A stretch of DNA of 19,662 nucleotides from JANQEA01 sp964530075 (lineage in GTDB: Bacteria > Bipolaricaulota > Bipolaricaulia > UBA7950 > UBA9294), in the NCBI GenBank assembly GCA_964530075.1, contig CAZGXU010000040.1:1-19662 (forward strand). Direction: 5' to 3'. Below the pieces are notes generated by a model. That model had not been told where the DNA came from. It saw only the letters and a program-made list of their open reading frames with translations, and made no database searches. Shown here piece by piece: positions 14,334 to 19,662 of the stretch. Each line of letters opens with the position of its first letter. Within the stretch, counting starts at the first letter, position 1. A program made the position numbers and the translations under genes.

Positions 14334-15274
14334 CGGCCTGGATCGACCGTTTGAGAGCCGGCCTACGGAAGACGCGGTCCGGATTCACCGAGCCCCTCGG
14401 GCGGATCCTCACCGGGCGCAGGAGCCTCAGCGCCGAGGAGGTCGAGCGACTCGAGGAGATCCTGATCCGAGGCGATGTGGGGGCCGGACTGGCGGTGGAG
14501 CTGGTCGGGGAGCTCGCCGAGGTTTCCGGCCGGAGCGAAGGGCGTGATCTCTTCGCCGCGTTGAAACAACTGATCCACGAGCGGTTGTCCGGTTGCGAGC
14601 GCTCACTCGGGTTGCGAGCGGACGGCGGACCGACTGTCCTGCTGATCGCCGGGGTGAACGGGACCGGGAAGACCACGACGATCGCCAAGCTCGCCGTCCA
14701 CCTCCGCGACGAGCGCCCGGGCCTGCCGATCACCTTTGCCGCCGCGGATACGTTCCGCGCCGCAGCGATCGAGCAGCTCGGCGTCTGGGCCGACCGCGTC
14801 GGCGCCGACCTGATCCAACACCGGCCCGGTGGCGATCCGTCGGCCGTCGCGTTCGACGCCGTCGATCACGTTGTCCGGACCGGCGGGGTCCTGTTCATCG
14901 ACACGGCCGGCCGCCTCCAGACGAAGCACAACCTGATGGAGGAGCTGAAGAAGATCGAGCGAACGGTGACGAAGAGGCTCGGGCGCGGATCGGACGAGCG
15001 GCTCCTTGTGCTCGATGCGACGACCGGACACAATGGCATCTCGCAAGCGGAGCGCTTCCACGACGCGATCGATCTGACCGGAATCGTCCTCACGAAACTC
15101 GACGGAACGGCGAAGGGAGGCGGGATCCTGACGATCTGGGACGCGCTCAGGATCCCGCTGATGTTCGTCGGCGTCGGCGAGAGGGTCGACGATTTGCACG
15201 CGTTCTCCGCGGCCGACTTCGCCGAGGCGCTCTTCCCGACGCAGGAAGAGACACAGGGAACCACACGGAGGTAG
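14330..15274 (+). CDS. ftsY: Signal recognition particle receptor FtsY
   Basis: FtsY is the membrane-associated SRP GTPase that docks Ffh-ribosome complexes at the SecYEG translocon. The 314-residue protein starts at GTG 14330, overlapping the argS stop by 4 bp behind GGAGGAG. The frame is open much further upstream, but that part lies inside argS. The helical N domain (about 15-95) is followed by the G domain: GVNGTGKT (108-115, G1), DTFRAAAIEQL (140-150), DTAGR (191-195, G3), TKLDGTAKGG (255-264, G4) and the VGVGE closing motif. The long acidic A domain of E. coli FtsY is absent, as in many bacteria. Its stop codon overlaps the ppdK ribosome site. Confidence 0.97.
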   Translation: MTAWIDRLRAGLRKTRSGFTEPLGRILTGRRSLSAEEVERLEEILIRGDVGAGLAVELVGELAEVSGRSEGRDLFAALKQLIHERLSGCERSLGLRADGGPTVLLIAGVNGTGKTTTIAKLAVHLRDERPGLPITFAAADTFRAAAIEQLGVWADRVGADLIQHRPGGDPSAVAFDAVDHVVRTGGVLFIDTAGRLQTKHNLMEELKKIERTVTKRLGRGSDERLLVLDATTGHNGISQAERFHDAIDLTGIVLTKLDGTAKGGGILTIWDALRIPLMFVGVGERVDDLHAFSAADFAEALFPTQEETQGTTRR

Positions 15275-15279
15275 AACGG

Positions 15280-17931
<2,652 letters not shown>

Positions 17932-17942
17932 CCTGTGTGGCC

Positions 17943-17974
17943 AGAGAAGTCCGCTTCTTGTCTCGGACTTCTCT
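17943..17974. terminator. Hairpin 12 bp downstream of ppdK
   Basis: AGAGAAGTCCG (17943-17953) and CGGACTTCTCT (17964-17974) form a perfect 11-bp stem with a 10-nt loop. There is no T-tract after it, but it lies at the expected place for the 3' end of the cluster and could stabilise or end the mRNA together with the next hairpin. Confidence 0.55.
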
Positions 17975-17977
17975 CAA

Positions 17978-18004
17978 GGAACTCGCCACTCAGTGGCGAG
18001 TTCC
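17978..18004. terminator. Second strong hairpin after ppdK
   Basis: GGAACTCGCCAC (17978-17989) pairs perfectly with GTGGCGAGTTCC (17993-18004) around TCA, 3 bp after the first hairpin. A T-rich stretch (TTCTTTT, 18023-18029) lies 19 nt downstream, too far for a textbook intrinsic terminator. The tandem pair most likely marks the transcription unit's end. Confidence 0.55.
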
Positions 18005-18081
18005 CTGACTGCGGCCGGGGCGTTCTTTTGCGAAGCAGTGCCTGAACGGGAGGATCAGCTGACGCCGCCTCTGCGGATCTG

Positions 18082-18162
18082 CAATCGGCCGACACACAAC
18101 CTTTCAATCCGCCGATACCATACCTTGCAATCAGCCGACAACCAAAGTTACAATCAGCTGAT
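18082..18162. repeat. Four phased 23-bp direct repeats upstream of the ATPase gene
   Basis: CAATC begins at 18082, 18105, 18128 and 18151, exactly 23 bp apart. The shared unit is CAATCNGCCGAYA followed by a looser, A/C-rich part ending TTN. The last copy, CAATCAGCTGAT, runs directly into the ATG at 18163 and contains the perfect palindrome ATCAGCTGAT (18153-18162). A further ATCAGCTGA lies upstream at 18054-18062, out of phase. The array overlaps the promoter and looks like an operator cluster. Confidence 0.85.
18125..18154 (+). promoter_or_regulatory. Promoter embedded in the repeats (leaderless ATPase mRNA)
   Basis: TTGCAA (18125-18130) and TACAAT (18149-18154) have an 18-bp spacer. The two hexamers come from the same edge of successive repeats. 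The start would fall within 1-3 nt of the ATG at 18163. No Shine-Dalgarno site is present. Confidence 0.6.
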
Positions 18163-19407
18163 ATGGAGAACGACCCCCTGTACCCTCGATTCGTGGAGAC
18201 CTCCCTGGAGGATGCGGTATCGGACACCCCGGTCGTCCTGATCCACGGTCCCCGTCAATGCGGGAAGACAACGCTGGCTCAGACGTTTGGCGAGGCAAGA
18301 GGCTACGCCTACTTCAGCTTCGATGATGACGTCGTGGCAACTGCGGCCCGAACCGACCCTGCAGGGTTCGTTGCTGACCTGTCCACGAAGACCATCCTCG
18401 ACGAGGTCCAGCACGTGCCCGAGCTGTTCTCCTCGCTCAAGATCGCCGTCGACCGGGATCGCACGCCCGGGCGATTCATCCTCACTGGCTCGGCGAATGC
18501 GCTTCTCGTGCCTCGACTCGCGGATTCGCTCGCCGGGCGCATGGAGATCCTTCGGCTGCACCCTCTCGCGCAGTGCGAGCTCGCCGGGGTGCGACCCGAT
18601 TTCCTCGACAGGCTTTTCAGCACGGGATTTCCCATGCATTCTCACGACCGCCTCGGAGACGAGTTGGTGGCGCGCATCGTCGCGGGCGGCTACCCCGCAG
18701 CGCTTGCCCGATCCACGCACCGCCGACAGGCGGCGTGGTATCGGGACTACATTGGCACCCTCATTCAGCGTGACGTACAGGATCTGGCCAGGATACGCAA
18801 CCTGGATGTGCTCCCACGGCTCCTGGCACTCGCCGCCGGGCAGACCGCGCAGCTGCGCAACGTCGCGGATCTGGCGGGTCCGTTCCAGTTGAGCCGGCCG
18901 ACGATCCAGGAGTATGTCACGCTGCTCGAGGCCATCTTCCTGATCGACATCCTGCCGCCGTGGCACAGCAATCGGCTCAAGCGGCTCGTCAAGAGCCCCA
19001 AGATCCACGTCGGAGATACCGGCGTCGCCTGCTCACTGCTCGACGCCGACAGTCAGAGCCTGGCGGAAGACCGCGGCACACTCGGCCTTGTCTTGGAGAC
19101 CTTCGTATTCCAGGAGCTTCGTCGCCAGGCCAGCTGGCACCCGGCAGCCCTTCGCTTCCACCACTTCCGCGATCGGGATGGATATGAGGTCGACATCGTT
19201 CTCGAGCGCGCCGGACAACGCATCGCCGGCGTCGAAGTGAAGGCCTCGGCGACCGTCAGAGATCGGGACTTCCGTGGACTGCGCAAACTCCGATCCGCAG
19301 CCGGCAAGCACTTCGCCGCAGGGATTGTGCTGTATGACGGTGAGACGTGTGCTGGATTCGGCGATGACCTCTACGCCGTGCCAATCCGGACACTCTGGGA
19401 GAGCTGA
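18163..19407 (+). CDS. ATPase of the AAA_14 / DUF4143 family (COG1373-like)
   Basis: The 414-residue protein has an N-terminal P-loop ATPase: Walker A GPRQCGKTT (29-37), Walker B TILDEVQ (77-83) and sensor FILTGSAN (105-112). DUF4143 follows, with QRDVQDLARI (202-211), a helical winged-helix-like region (LSRPTIQEYVTLLEA) and PKIHVGDTGVA (279-289). The C-terminus has a PD-(D/E)XK-type core: Asp344 in YEVDIVLE, then GVEVKAS with Glu358 and Lys360. Members are widespread, often horizontally mobile or defence-associated, and their function is poorly known. The gene stands alone behind a 23-bp repeat array that may control it. The array together with the absence of operon partners suggests an independent cassette. 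Family is firm; role is unknown. Confidence 0.92.
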   Translation: MENDPLYPRFVETSLEDAVSDTPVVLIHGPRQCGKTTLAQTFGEARGYAYFSFDDDVVATAARTDPAGFVADLSTKTILDEVQHVPELFSSLKIAVDRDRTPGRFILTGSANALLVPRLADSLAGRMEILRLHPLAQCELAGVRPDFLDRLFSTGFPMHSHDRLGDELVARIVAGGYPAALARSTHRRQAAWYRDYIGTLIQRDVQDLARIRNLDVLPRLLALAAGQTAQLRNVADLAGPFQLSRPTIQEYVTLLEAIFLIDILPPWHSNRLKRLVKSPKIHVGDTGVACSLLDADSQSLAEDRGTLGLVLETFVFQELRRQASWHPAALRFHHFRDRDGYEVDIVLERAGQRIAGVEVKASATVRDRDFRGLRKLRSAAGKHFAAGIVLYDGETCAGFGDDLYAVPIRTLWES

Positions 19408-19475
19408 GCGTTCTCAGATCATCCAACCAGCTTCTCCCCTTCCATCTGAGCAACCCCGAGGGCACATGTCACGCC

Positions 19476-19662
19476 TCAAGCTGTAACACCGAGGTCCTTC
19501 TTTGGGCACAGTTTGCGGGAAAGGAACTTCTTGTCGCCGAAGGTCACAGACTTCCAGCCACCGCGAGGTCCGAACTCCTCGTCACTGACTGGACCGTACT
19601 TCTCAGTCTCCACTTTGACAGCCTTTCGGCGTTTCCACAGACCTCGATGCGAAGGGAACCGG
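19476..19662 (-). CDS. 3' end of an unidentified gene, cut by the right edge
   Basis: The minus strand is open from the window edge to a TGA at 19476-19478, giving 61 residues rich in Lys, Arg and Gly, for example KVETEKYGPVSDEEFGPRGG and ending KKDLGVTA. I recognise no family. The even amino-acid mix and lack of stops in a less GC-rich stretch suggest a real C-terminus. The start lies outside the window. It converges on the ATPase gene. The 68 bp between them hold a small hairpin overlapping the ATPase stop (CTGAG-CGTT-CTCAG) and a longer-range CTCAGAT/ATCTGAG pair. Confidence 0.45.
   Translation of the reverse strand, partial: RFPSHRGLWKRRKAVKVETEKYGPVSDEEFGPRGGWKSVTFGDKKFLSRKLCPKKDLGVTA

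Overview
This is a high-GC bacterial chromosome segment made almost entirely of housekeeping genes plus one peptide-type ABC transport operon. No tRNA, rRNA, CRISPR array or intact transposase is visible. Standard stop codons (including TGA), clear -35/-10 promoters with 17-bp spacers and AGGAGG-type ribosome sites show an ordinary bacterium. The phylum cannot be fixed from this window. SpoVS in a housekeeping neighbourhood, pyruvate phosphate dikinase, a signal-peptidase-I type (non-lipoprotein) peptide-binding protein and a long-loop OppC-like permease suggest an early-branching or thermophile-related lineage (for example Bipolaricaulota-, Deinococcota- or Chloroflexota-like). This is inference only.

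Layout. Bases 1-896 hold no intact gene. They contain two decayed copies of the 3' end of tyrS, a perfect 2 x 41-bp tandem repeat and other marks of mobile-element activity. A lipoprotein-type N-acetylmuramoyl-L-alanine amidase (897-1577, +) follows. It converges on a minus-strand gyrA-tyrS pair (5263 to 1646) with its own promoter. Upstream on the same strand is an operon of a small secreted helical-repeat protein, a family 5 solute-binding protein and two permeases (10230 to 5411). It starts at a consensus TTGACA-17-TATAAT promoter and ends at a good intrinsic terminator (5357-5388). The ATPase subunits are not in the window. Before it lies a 603-residue membrane-anchored protein that looks like two tandem, catalytically dead peptidase-MA-like domains.

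At 12201-12380 back-to-back promoters drive that gene leftward and a spoVS-argS-ftsY-ppdK cluster rightward. argS and ftsY overlap by 4 bp, and the ppdK ribosome site overlaps the ftsY stop. After ppdK come two strong hairpins, then four 23-bp phased direct repeats that run into the start codon of an AAA_14/DUF4143 ATPase with a PD-(D/E)XK-like C-terminus. The right edge cuts the tail of a minus-strand gene.

The points most worth a second look are the 23-bp repeat array that doubles as the ATPase promoter; a recurring leaderless architecture (the -10 hexamer 6-9 nt before the ATG in four genes without a Shine-Dalgarno site); altered signature residues in two enzymes (TyrRS KMSKS reads AMSQT, amidase zinc His reads Gln); a GyrA quinolone region carrying Glu-Leu; and the repeated tyrS tails.
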